NCBI GenBank assembly: GCA_035308905.1
Contig: DATGFS010000009.1
Span: 1 to 64,000 of the forward strand
Source: a bacterium
GTDB taxonomy: Bacteria > Sysuimicrobiota > Sysuimicrobiia > Sysuimicrobiales > Segetimicrobiaceae
DNA: 64,000 bases
Reading direction: 5' to 3'
A program made the position numbers and the translations under genes. The notes beneath the pieces are model-generated. The model was not told where the DNA came from. It did no database searches and saw only the letters and a program-made list of their open reading frames with translations. Below, one piece after another: positions 1 through 6,729 of the stretch; the stretch's first letter is position 1, and each line of letters opens with the position of its first letter.

Positions 1-670
1 CCCACAGCAAGAACCCCATGATGTTGATGCGCTCCCACAGCCCGATCCACGGCGTCGGCAGATTTGCCTGGAGCCGGGGACTCTCCAACCCCGTCAACGC
101 GCCAAACACGAACAGGATCAGGATCGTGACGATCGAGTAGAGGCGGAACGCCTTTCCGAATGCCGTGGCCCCGAACCCGATGGCCACCAGCATGAAGAGC
201 ACCGTCATGAGCCCGAGAACGACGTGCAGGGTATCGGACCAAGTTCCCCCGCCCGCCGCCAGCACCTCACGTTGATGCATCGCGGCAAATGGCCATGCGA
301 TGCCACCGAGAGCCCCGAATGCAACGAACAGACCACCGACAACACGCAGTGCACGCTTCCCACCTGCCGACATCCAGACGCCCACGCCAAATGCGACTAC
401 AAACAGATCGTACACAGGGCCGAGCACCATCCAGAGCGGCCTCGTTGGAGCGCCGATCGCAGTGAGTTCGCTCGGCACTTGGGAAATGGGATTGTAGCCC
501 TCGTATCGGATCAACGTGATCATCGCGCCATACAGCAGCGAGGAGAGAATGCCGCAGACGAGCAGGACCCTTTGCGGCGCCCCCGGTCTCGTTGGGCCCG
601 CCCTGTCCTCGGGGACCTCCCTTACGCGCGTAGTCCGCGGAACGTCCGGCGCTCTGGCAACTGCCTTCAT
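1..670 (-). CDS. DUF998-type integral membrane protein (C-terminus outside window)
   Basis: About 223 residues are visible before the frame leaves the window. A soluble Arg/Pro-rich stretch of about 35 residues is followed by at least five hydrophobic segments, with the loop YNPISQVPSELTAIGAP between the first two, which is the look of the multi-pass DUF998 family; its function is not established. The start at 670 is fixed by a GGGAGGTG Shine-Dalgarno sequence six bases upstream. The gene is divergent from the cupin operon at 863 and shares its 190-base regulatory region, so the MarR-type protein of that operon might act on both. Composition is less GC-rich than the region after 9.3 kb. The family call is by eye. 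Confidence 0.72.
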   Translation of the reverse strand, partial: MKAVARAPDVPRTTRVREVPEDRAGPTRPGAPQRVLLVCGILSSLLYGAMITLIRYEGYNPISQVPSELTAIGAPTRPLWMVLGPVYDLFVVAFGVGVWMSAGGKRALRVVGGLFVAFGALGGIAWPFAAMHQREVLAAGGGTWSDTLHVVLGLMTVLFMLVAIGFGATAFGKAFRLYSIVTILILFVFGALTGLESPRLQANLPTPWIGLWERINIMGFLLW

Positions 671-786
671 GGGGACACCTCCCTCACGAAAACCCGCGCC
701 TCAATAATCAGCGTAGCGCTGCGGTTCCCGGGGAAACGATCAGGTGCCAGCCCGATTCGTTACTAGATGTGGAACCTATAGGGGTA

Positions 787-815
787 TTGACATTTTAGTA
801 AACGGCGTTTATAGT
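787..815 (+). promoter_or_regulatory. Sigma-70-type promoter of the cupin/MarR operon
   Basis: A perfect -35 box TTGACA (787-792), a 17-base spacer and a near-perfect -10 box TATAGT (810-815) precede the cupin gene at 863. Transcription would begin near 822, giving a leader of about 40 bases. The spacer and -10 box carry one palindromic operator and the start of the transcript carries a second, so a bound repressor would occlude RNA polymerase. Confidence 0.85.
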
Positions 816-840
816 ACACTTTGTGGTAAACGTCATTTAC
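799..840. promoter_or_regulatory. Pair of TAAACG palindromic operators overlapping the promoter
   Basis: The sequence TAAACGGCGTTTA (799-811) is an exact palindrome around one central base and covers the spacer and first bases of the -10 box. GTAAACGTCATTTAC (826-840) is the same site with one mismatched pair. Centres are 28 bases apart. The only regulator gene in the operon is the MarR-type gene at 2214, and MarR proteins typically bind such short palindromes over their own promoters, so autorepression is the simplest inference. Confidence 0.65.
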
Positions 841-862
841 TATTGGGGGGGGGGGAGGACGC

Positions 863-1348
863 ATGACACAGCTGACTGTCAACCTCAAGGTTAATCCTTC
901 CGACGCGACCATCCGTCTCGGGCCGCTGACTGTCCGCTTCTTGGTCACTGGAGAGAACTCAAATAGCAGCGTCGCGGCATTTGAGCTCATCGTCCCGGGT
1001 GCGCAGCGCCTGGCGGCTCCAGCGCACAGCCATGACCGTTACGAAGAGACCATCTACGGCATCGAGGGAGTATTGACCTGGACGGTCGACGGGAACCCCA
1101 TCGACGTCGGGCCGGGGCAGGCACTGTGCATTCCGCGCGGCGCCGTTCACCGGTTCGATAACAACGGTAGCCAGGACGTGAGGGCGCTCTGCGTGATCAC
1201 GCCAGCCGTCCTCGGTCCGCAGTATTTCCGCGAGTCTGCCGAGGTGATTAACGCGGCGGCCGGTGGTCCGCCGGACCGGGCAAAGATGGCAGAAATCATG
1301 CGCCGCCACGGCCTCACGCCGGCTGCGCCTCGACCTGAACACCCCTAA
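863..1348 (+). CDS. Cupin-domain protein
   Basis: This 161-residue protein has a single cupin_2 barrel. Motif 1 is visible as the HSH-x3-E pattern in AHSHDRYEETIYGIEG and motif 2 as the CIPRGAVHRFDN segment, so the usual metal-binding His, His, Glu and His are present. Substrate is not predictable; such proteins range from dioxygenases to sugar binders. It is the first gene of a four-gene operon with an ABM-like protein, a second cupin and a MarR regulator, which suggests breakdown or detoxification of a small organic molecule. The ribosome-binding site GGAGGAC is fused to an 11-base G tract (845-855), an unusual leader that could affect expression. Confidence 0.85.
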   Translation: MTQLTVNLKVNPSDATIRLGPLTVRFLVTGENSNSSVAAFELIVPGAQRLAAPAHSHDRYEETIYGIEGVLTWTVDGNPIDVGPGQALCIPRGAVHRFDNNGSQDVRALCVITPAVLGPQYFRESAEVINAAAGGPPDRAKMAEIMRRHGLTPAAPRPEHP

Positions 1349-1420
1349 GCCCGCATCGATCGGTTCCCATTTCGTTGTCGGAATGAGCGACCGTGGTCTA
1401 CAAAGAAAGGGGGAACAAAG

Positions 1421-1708
1421 ATGGCCGTGACGATGGACGTGCGCATGCCCAGCGAGGCCGCGCAGCTGTACGAGCCGCTCAACCGGGAACTGGGTGTGCA
1501 CAAAGACAAACTGCCTGAAGGCTTGCTCCATCACTTCGCAACGATGACCAAGGATGGCTTCAATATCTTTGAGGTGTGGGAATCGCAAGAAGCGTTCGAC
1601 CGCTTCGCAAACGATCGCCTGTTGCCCGCACTGAAGAAACTCGGTGGCGCGCAAGCTTCGCAAATCCAGCCGACGTTCGGTGAGCTCCACAATGAGTTTC
1701 ACAGTTGA
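1421..1708 (+). CDS. Small dimeric alpha-beta-barrel (ABM-like) protein
   Basis: The product has 95 residues. The pattern (hydrophobic strands, FNIFEVWESQEAFDRF, then FANDRLLPALKKLG) resembles the antibiotic biosynthesis monooxygenase-like ferredoxin-fold family, which usually works as a dimer and often either degrades small aromatics or has no known activity. A GGGGGAAC ribosome site lies seven bases before the ATG. It sits between two cupin genes with short gaps and the same strand, so it is almost certainly in their operon. No specific substrate can be named. Confidence 0.7.
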   Translation: MAVTMDVRMPSEAAQLYEPLNRELGVHKDKLPEGLLHHFATMTKDGFNIFEVWESQEAFDRFANDRLLPALKKLGGAQASQIQPTFGELHNEFHS

Positions 1709-1742
1709 TTGCAGCCGATGACGGCACATGAGGAGAAGCATA

Positions 1743-2204
1743 ATGAACGCTGTGGTGGTGGCTCCCGGCGAGGGACGGTTTATTAAGGTCGGATCCACTG
1801 GCGCGGGCGTGACGGTCAAAGCGTCGGGCGCAGAGACCGGCGGCCTGTGCACCGTCTGGGAAGGACGAGTCGAGCCGGGGACGGTGGGCGCGGGGCCGCA
1901 CTACCACCGCGGGCGCGATGAGTTCTTCTACGTCCTCAAGGGTGAGGTGGTGCTGCGCATCGGCGACGAGAGCCACACCGCCGGAGCAGGCACATTCGCC
2001 TTTGTCCCGCGCGAAACGATTCACGGCTTTCGCAACGCGAGCAGTGACAGTGCGATCCTCCTGGTCATGCATCATCCCGCCGGCTTCGAACGCTATCTCG
2101 AAGAAATGCAGCAACTGGCTGCCGGGCACGGAGGCAGAGAGGAACGGGCTGCACTTGCTGCTCGCTTCGACATGATCCCGGTGCCGGCGTCTCCGGAGAC
2201 CTAG
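1743..2204 (+). CDS. Cupin-domain protein
   Basis: A second single-domain cupin (153 residues) with motif 1 in YHRGRDEFFYVLKGEV and motif 2 in FVPRETIHGFRN. An earlier in-frame ATG at 1728 exists, but its own codons form the GAGGAG ribosome-binding site for the ATG at 1743, so the later start is chosen. It is only distantly similar to the cupin at 863, so the pair does not look like a recent duplication. It lies nine bases before the MarR gene. Function unknown, probably metal-dependent handling of the same compound as the rest of the operon. Confidence 0.83.
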   Translation: MNAVVVAPGEGRFIKVGSTGAGVTVKASGAETGGLCTVWEGRVEPGTVGAGPHYHRGRDEFFYVLKGEVVLRIGDESHTAGAGTFAFVPRETIHGFRNASSDSAILLVMHHPAGFERYLEEMQQLAAGHGGREERAALAARFDMIPVPASPET

Positions 2205-2213
2205 GGACGAAAA

Positions 2214-2699
2214 ATGGGCCGTAAGGCGATCCGTGACCGTATGTCGAGCCGAACAAGCTCACTGGTCGAAACGAGAGATATGCTCATCGGCGCATTGTTG
2301 CGTGTGCCGGCTCAGGCGATCCAGCGCCGCATCATCAAGGGGTTGAACGCGGCCGGTTTTGAGGATCTACACGTGCCGCATATGGCGGTGCTGCAATACC
2401 CTGGGCCGGATGGGATGCGCCCAGGCGTTCTCGCCGAGCGCGCAGGCATGAGTAAGCAAGCCGTGAACCAACTCCTCCGGAGCCTCGAACGTCTCGGCTA
2501 TATCGTCCGGTCCGACGCACCGGACGAGGGCCGCGCGCGAATTATCCGCTTGACCAAACGCGGCCACGCCGCATACTCAAGAATCTACGACATTCTCCGC
2601 AACATCGAGCACGAATGGAGCGCTGAACTTGGGACAGAGCGTTTCGCTCAGCTCAAAGAGCTGCTATTTCGTGTCTGGGAGAGCCCGTTGACCCGCTAG
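2214..2699 (+). CDS. MarR-family transcriptional regulator
   Basis: The 161-residue protein carries the winged-helix core of MarR regulators: LAERAGMSKQAVNQLLRS is the recognition helix region, followed by a wing (SDAPDEGRARIIRL) and the LTKRGHAAY helix. MarR proteins act as dimers on palindromic DNA and usually release it when a phenolic or lipophilic ligand binds. As last gene of the cupin operon it is a good candidate to bind the TAAACG palindromes at 799-840. Its stop codon overlaps the end of the convergent oxidoreductase by four bases. An alternative start at 2241 is possible. Confidence 0.88.
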   Translation: MGRKAIRDRMSSRTSSLVETRDMLIGALLRVPAQAIQRRIIKGLNAAGFEDLHVPHMAVLQYPGPDGMRPGVLAERAGMSKQAVNQLLRSLERLGYIVRSDAPDEGRARIIRLTKRGHAAYSRIYDILRNIEHEWSAELGTERFAQLKELLFRVWESPLTR

Positions 2700-3805
2700 C
2701 TAGCAGGCGGGAGAAGAACGATCTTGCCCGTGACGCCTCCCGCCCCCAGCAGTTCATGAGCCCGCCTGGTTTCTCGCAAGGGGATCCGCGCCGCGACGAT
2801 CGGTTTGATCTTTCCTTCGCTGAGCAGTCTCAGCAAAGTGGTGAGGTCGTCCCGAAACCAAACTGGCTTTATCCTCTTGAGCCACTGGATGCTGTAGGGC
2901 AGCACTCTCTTTCGGCCCGGTAGGGAGAAGGCGGCGGCGATAACGAGCCCGATAATCCCAAGGCCCCTAAGGCGTTCCAGGCCCCTAAGGCGGCGTCGCC
3001 AGCCACCGGGCAATTTCCCGCCCTGCAACGACGAGGTGAGACCGTAGGCAATTACCGTGCCGCCGCGGCGGAGGGCCTTCCGCGACCGCCAGGCACAGGC
3101 GCCGCCGATGCCGTCGAACACCACGTCCACGCCGTCTCCTGTGAGGCGGCGGACCTCTTCTACGAAGTCCACAGCCCGGTAATCAATCGGGACGCCCCCC
3201 AGGCTGCGAACCGTTTCGTGGGCCCGCTGTGAGGCTGTTCCGTACATCTCCAAACCGGCCAACCGGCCCAATTGCAGCAAGGCCGTTCCGATGCCGCCGG
3301 CGGCGGCGTGGATCAGCACCCGCTGGCCCGGTCTGACGCGGGCGGTGCGATGCATCATCTGGTACGCCGTGACATAGTTAAAGACAAGGCACAGCGCTTC
3401 GCCGAGGTCCACCCCGCTCGGCACCACGGTCAGTTCGTCCTGCGGCAAGCAGATGTACTCAGCGTTTGCGCCGACAATCGGCAGGGCCGCCACCATCTCG
3501 CCCGGCTTCGGTCCGGTCGCGCCTGGCCCCAATTGATCCACTATTCCCACAAGATCCCAGCCGGGCGTATACGGAGGGCGCGGTGTTTCAGGATGAACGC
3601 CCTCGCGCATGAACAGGTCCGCCAATGAAACTCCGGTGGCCAAAATTTTCACGCGCACGGCCCCCGCTCCGGGCTGCGGGAGTTCGTCCTCCACGATTTG
3701 AAGGACTTCGGGCCCGCCCAGCTTGGTTACGGTCACATGCCGGTAGGTCGCGGATGCCTTCTCGTCTTTGATGGTTCGCTTCAATTGCTCTGCAGTGAAT
3801 GACAC
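2696..3805 (-). CDS. Zinc-independent MDR (quinone oxidoreductase-like) alcohol dehydrogenase
   Basis: A medium-chain dehydrogenase/reductase of 369 residues. The N-terminal GroES-like domain has the PGWDLVG and LATGVSLADLFMREG segments typical of quinone reductases/VAT-1 proteins, and the nucleotide-binding Rossmann motif is LIHAAAGGIGTALLQLG, which favours NADPH. The catalytic and structural zinc cysteines of true alcohol dehydrogenases are absent. The start is a GTG at 3805 because an AAGGAGG ribosome site lies directly upstream; the longer frame to 3832 has none. Likely reduces quinones or enones. It converges on the cupin/MarR operon. Confidence 0.88.
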   Translation of the reverse strand: MSFTAEQLKRTIKDEKASATYRHVTVTKLGGPEVLQIVEDELPQPGAGAVRVKILATGVSLADLFMREGVHPETPRPPYTPGWDLVGIVDQLGPGATGPKPGEMVAALPIVGANAEYICLPQDELTVVPSGVDLGEALCLVFNYVTAYQMMHRTARVRPGQRVLIHAAAGGIGTALLQLGRLAGLEMYGTASQRAHETVRSLGGVPIDYRAVDFVEEVRRLTGDGVDVVFDGIGGACAWRSRKALRRGGTVIAYGLTSSLQGGKLPGGWRRRLRGLERLRGLGIIGLVIAAAFSLPGRKRVLPYSIQWLKRIKPVWFRDDLTTLLRLLSEGKIKPIVAARIPLRETRRAHELLGAGGVTGKIVLLPPAS

Positions 3806-3927
3806 GGCCGTCCTCCTTACCGAAAGAGGCACGCAAGGGAACGGAAGACGTTCAGAAGGAACCGTACGCCCGCACTCCGAGATAGGCTATCGGATCTCCG
3901 TCTGATTCCCATCGAGCGATTCTCGGA

Positions 3928-3941
3928 CAAACGCTTGTTTG
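3928..3941. promoter_or_regulatory. Inverted repeat in the oxidoreductase / SnoaL intergenic region
   Basis: CAAACGCTTGTTTG has perfect 5-base arms (CAAAC/GTTTG) around GCTT. It lies 120 bases upstream of the oxidoreductase start and a similar distance before the SnoaL-like gene, so it could be an operator for either. It resembles but does not match the TAAACG boxes at 799-840. No clear promoter was recognised beside it. Confidence 0.3.
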
Positions 3942-4049
3942 AAGGTCCAGCCAGGCGGGCAGGGTTCAGGGCTGTGTTAGCCGCACAGTGCTCTACGGAG
4001 TGTCAGCGCCATTGGGGCTTGGCGATTTCGAGGTGTCTGGGGGTGCGCA

Positions 4050-4481
4050 GTGTCGGCGGAAGCCAATAAGGCCGTTGTGATGCGTTGGATCGAGGAAGCG
4101 GTGAACAAGGGCAACCTGGCCGTGGCGGATGAGGTCATTGCTGCGGATTGCATCGAGCATGTGCCGGGACCGGGACTGGCGCCCGGCCGAGAGGGCGCAA
4201 AGCAGCGAGTCGCCGGATTCCGCGCCGCGTTTCCGGATCTCCATGTCACGGTCGAGGATATCATCGCCGTGGGGGACCGGGTCATCACCCGCTGGGCGGC
4301 GCGCGGCACGCACCGCGGACCGCTGATGGGTATCCCCCCGACGAACAAACCCGCGGCATGGGTCTCGATTCACATCAACCGCGTCGAAGGCGGGCAGATC
4401 AAGGACGACTGGCATGCGTCCGATCTGCTTGGCGTGATGCGACAGGTGGGAATGTTTCCGCCGCCCGGCCCGGCAAGATGA
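4050..4481 (+). CDS. SnoaL-like / ester cyclase family protein
   Basis: A 143-residue NTF2-fold protein. The opening VMRWIEEAVNKGNLAVADEV, the FRAAFPDLHVTVEDIIAVGD block and the GTHRGPLMGIPPTNK strand are hallmarks of the SnoaL-like polyketide-cyclase/'ester cyclase' group. Most members outside polyketide clusters have no known substrate. Start is a GTG at 4050; GGGGGTG upstream is a weak ribosome site. It stands alone between the oxidoreductase and the nitrite reductase. Confidence 0.8.
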   Translation: MSAEANKAVVMRWIEEAVNKGNLAVADEVIAADCIEHVPGPGLAPGREGAKQRVAGFRAAFPDLHVTVEDIIAVGDRVITRWAARGTHRGPLMGIPPTNKPAAWVSIHINRVEGGQIKDDWHASDLLGVMRQVGMFPPPGPAR

Positions 4482-4654
4482 TTCATGCGCACCGCGAAGG
4501 TGCGGCTCGGTCTGGCCGCACCGTCCCGCGGCTCGATTGCCGGTCGTAAGCAGGATCAGACCCTCATCGGATGGTCCGCATCGGGTGATCCTGGTACTAC
4601 CTAAGTGTGGGTCGGTGGAGCCTAATCGTCCACCACTGCCCGCGGGGGTGCACC

Positions 4655-5734
4655 ATGCGAAACGGACCAGGGTCGATGGGTCGTCGGGCGTTCTTTCGGG
4701 CGTTCGGGGGAGTTGCCGCCGGCTCCGCGATTGCGTCGCCATTCGCCGAACGGGCCGCGGCGCAGATGAACGCGCAGGGACCTCCGCCGCCGAAGCTGCC
4801 GACGGTGAAACGCGTTGCCGCCAATCCCACCGCCATTCCCGGGCCAATCCGCCGCTCGCACGCCGTCCACCACAATCTTACGTTGACCGCCCGGGAGGTT
4901 CTCGCGGAGATCGAGCCCGGCCTCAAGTTCATGTACATGACCTTCGACGGGCAGGTGCCGGGACCGCTGCTCCGCATCCGTGTGGGCGACACCGTCCAAC
5001 TCACGTTCAGAAATCCGCGCGAGAACCTCATGCCGCATACGGTCGACTTCCATGCCGTCTACGGCCCAGGCGGCGGCATGGAAGCGCTGCTGGCCAACCC
5101 TGGACAAGAGAAGGGTCTCTATTTCAAAGCTATGTACCCTGGGAGCTTTGTCTATCACTGCGCGGTGTCGGACCTCGATTACCATATCGCCAGCGGGATG
5201 TACGGAATGATCGTTGTGGAACCGGAAGACGGACTGCCTCCGGTCACCCGGGAGTTTTACCTCGGTCAAAACGAGATGTACGTGGCCGCGGCGGCGGGCG
5301 CTGAGGGCTTCCGTGCTTTCGACTTCGATGCCATGCTGCGGGAGAACCCGACGTACGTGCTCCTGAATGGCCAGACCAAAGCCGTAACGCCGGACGGTTT
5401 CGGCGCCCTGAAGGCCAGAGTCGGGGAAACCGCGCGGGTGTTCTTCGTCAACGGCGGGCCCAACCTGACGAGCAGCTTCCATCCGATCGGAAACGTGTGG
5501 ACGAGGGTGTGGACCAATGGATCGTTCAGGACCGCGGCCGACGCGTACATGCAAACGGTCACCGTGGCCCCCGGAAGCACGCTGGTGGGGGATCTTGCCC
5601 TGCCGGTGCCGGGCGCCGTCAAACTGGTCGATCACGCGATCACGCGGGTGGTCCGCAAGGGCATGATGGGTGTCCTCGATGTCGCGGGGCCGGCGCAACC
5701 GTCGATCTTCAAGCCCATGCTTCCCGGCATTTAA
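4655..5734 (+). CDS. nirK: Copper-containing nitrite reductase (NirK type), Tat-exported
   Basis: A two-cupredoxin-domain enzyme of 359 residues that reduces nitrite to nitric oxide outside the membrane. The N-terminus has a twin-arginine motif (GRRAFFRAF, residues 9-17), a hydrophobic stretch and an AAAQ cleavage region. Type 1 copper ligands H128, C169, H177 and M182 and type 2 ligands H133, H168 and H327 are all visible (MPHTVDFH, YHCAVSDLDYH, LVDHAI). The catalytic pair corresponds to D131 and H276 (SSFHPIG). The overall sequence is closest in pattern to the AniA-like class. No other denitrification gene is nearby. The ATG at 4655 is chosen because it places the Tat motif at the N-terminus; 4607 and 4676 are alternatives. 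Confidence 0.9.
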   Translation: MRNGPGSMGRRAFFRAFGGVAAGSAIASPFAERAAAQMNAQGPPPPKLPTVKRVAANPTAIPGPIRRSHAVHHNLTLTAREVLAEIEPGLKFMYMTFDGQVPGPLLRIRVGDTVQLTFRNPRENLMPHTVDFHAVYGPGGGMEALLANPGQEKGLYFKAMYPGSFVYHCAVSDLDYHIASGMYGMIVVEPEDGLPPVTREFYLGQNEMYVAAAAGAEGFRAFDFDAMLRENPTYVLLNGQTKAVTPDGFGALKARVGETARVFFVNGGPNLTSSFHPIGNVWTRVWTNGSFRTAADAYMQTVTVAPGSTLVGDLALPVPGAVKLVDHAITRVVRKGMMGVLDVAGPAQPSIFKPMLPGI

Positions 5735-5748
5735 TTAAGCGACAGTAG

Positions 5749-5786
5749 ACGGCCCGCGCTTGACCTAGTTGCGAAGCGCGGGCCGT
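5749..5786 (+). terminator. Strong hairpin after nirK
   Basis: ACGGCCCGCGCTT (5749-5761) pairs perfectly with AAGCGCGGGCCGT (5774-5786) across a 12-base loop, beginning 15 bases after the nirK stop. The position suggests a transcription terminator, but no T run follows, so it may be a processing or mRNA-stability structure instead. Confidence 0.5.
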
Positions 5787-5996
5787 TGCCTAGGCACGGG
5801 GTTTCCGCGTACTTCTCACGTCTCGGGTCTCCAATAAAGTGCAGGAAGACGGATTAGGTACTTTGCCCGATTGAAAATAAATGCCGCGCATATGTCTTTT
5901 CCTCGATGGCATCGAGCCGGTTCTCACCTACGATCAGTTTGGCGAGCCGGTAGAGTCCGGCCGTCATTCGTTCCGGTACCGGCAAGGGGGCCGACG

Positions 5997-6245
5997 ATGC
6001 CAACGAGTCGCCTGATCGGAACGCTCGCGTCAGTCGTTCTGGCGTTTTCCCTCGGTGTCGCGGCGTCGCGTGTCCACGGTCAGTATGTTCGTCGCGCTGA
6101 CTGCCAGCGGTGGCGGGAGAACGTTGCACGGTGGACCGGGGTTGTCGCCGATGCGACGGGGGAGCTGAGCGCGGTAGAGACGACGGCGTTGACGCTCGCG
6201 CACGGTGCACTCCTGGCGGTGAGAGATCAAGCGTGCGGGTACTAA
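5997..6245 (+). CDS. Small exported hypothetical protein
   Basis: An 82-residue product with a clear signal peptide (MPTSRLIGTLASVVLAFSLG, then a VHGQ cleavage-like site) and a short mature part containing two cysteines that could form one disulfide. The start at 5997 is supported by AAGGGGG seven bases upstream and by where the signal peptide begins; the reading frame extends further back to 5871 without support. No family recognised. It is followed immediately by another small membrane-linked gene. Confidence 0.5.
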   Translation: MPTSRLIGTLASVVLAFSLGVAASRVHGQYVRRADCQRWRENVARWTGVVADATGELSAVETTALTLAHGALLAVRDQACGY

Positions 6246-6256
6246 GGGTGACGCCT

Positions 6257-6667
6257 GTGCTCCGTTCCGAGCCAGAAGGACAAAAAGCGCGGTGGTGGGC
6301 GCCTTCGTGGCGTATCAAATTTCGTCTCGCGCCTGCGACATGGGTGTTGCTGAATTGTCTTCTCGTGTTCCTGGTAGTATACGTGCGGCCACCATCGCGG
6401 GCACATCATTCCTCTGATATTTTGCGTGCGCAGACCATCGAAGTTATCGACCGCACGGGGAACGTTCGTCTTCGGATCGGTGTAGCTGCGGACGGTACGG
6501 CCAGCCTGCGGCTCTATGATTATGGAGGGACTCGGCGCCTTGAGCTTGCCGTACGTCCTGAAGGGCCGGCGGTGACGGTGTTCGATGGACGAGGCGTAGA
6601 ACGCCGGATGATCGAAGCGTCCCCTGGGCTTGAGCCATCTCTTGAGGACGGGGCGACCGGGCCTTGA
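6257..6667 (+). CDS. Membrane-anchored beta-repeat hypothetical protein
   Basis: About 136 residues: a basic start, one transmembrane helix (ATWVLLNCLLVFLVVYV) and an outside-facing domain built of short strand-turn repeats with DRTGNVRLRIG, ADGTASLRLYD and DGRGVERRMIE. These Asp/Gly turns suggest a small beta-sheet or beta-helix fold. Function unknown. The GTG at 6257 with AAGGGTG upstream is the most likely start; GTGs at 6233 and 6248 are alternatives that would overlap or abut the preceding gene, implying coupled translation. Confidence 0.5.
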   Translation: MLRSEPEGQKARWWAPSWRIKFRLAPATWVLLNCLLVFLVVYVRPPSRAHHSSDILRAQTIEVIDRTGNVRLRIGVAADGTASLRLYDYGGTRRLELAVRPEGPAVTVFDGRGVERRMIEASPGLEPSLEDGATGP

Positions 6668-6729
6668 CGCCTGCGCTGCGACGGCCTTCCGACTATTCCG
6701 GACCAAGCCTGCGTTTCAAGTGTTCTTCA

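Noticed and set aside
1728-1742. Earlier ATG start for the second cupin
   Set aside because: Its codons are the ribosome-binding site of the ATG at 1743.
5749-5786. Confident rho-independent terminator after nirK
   Set aside because: The stem is strong but no T run follows, so it is kept only as a likely terminator or processing hairpin.
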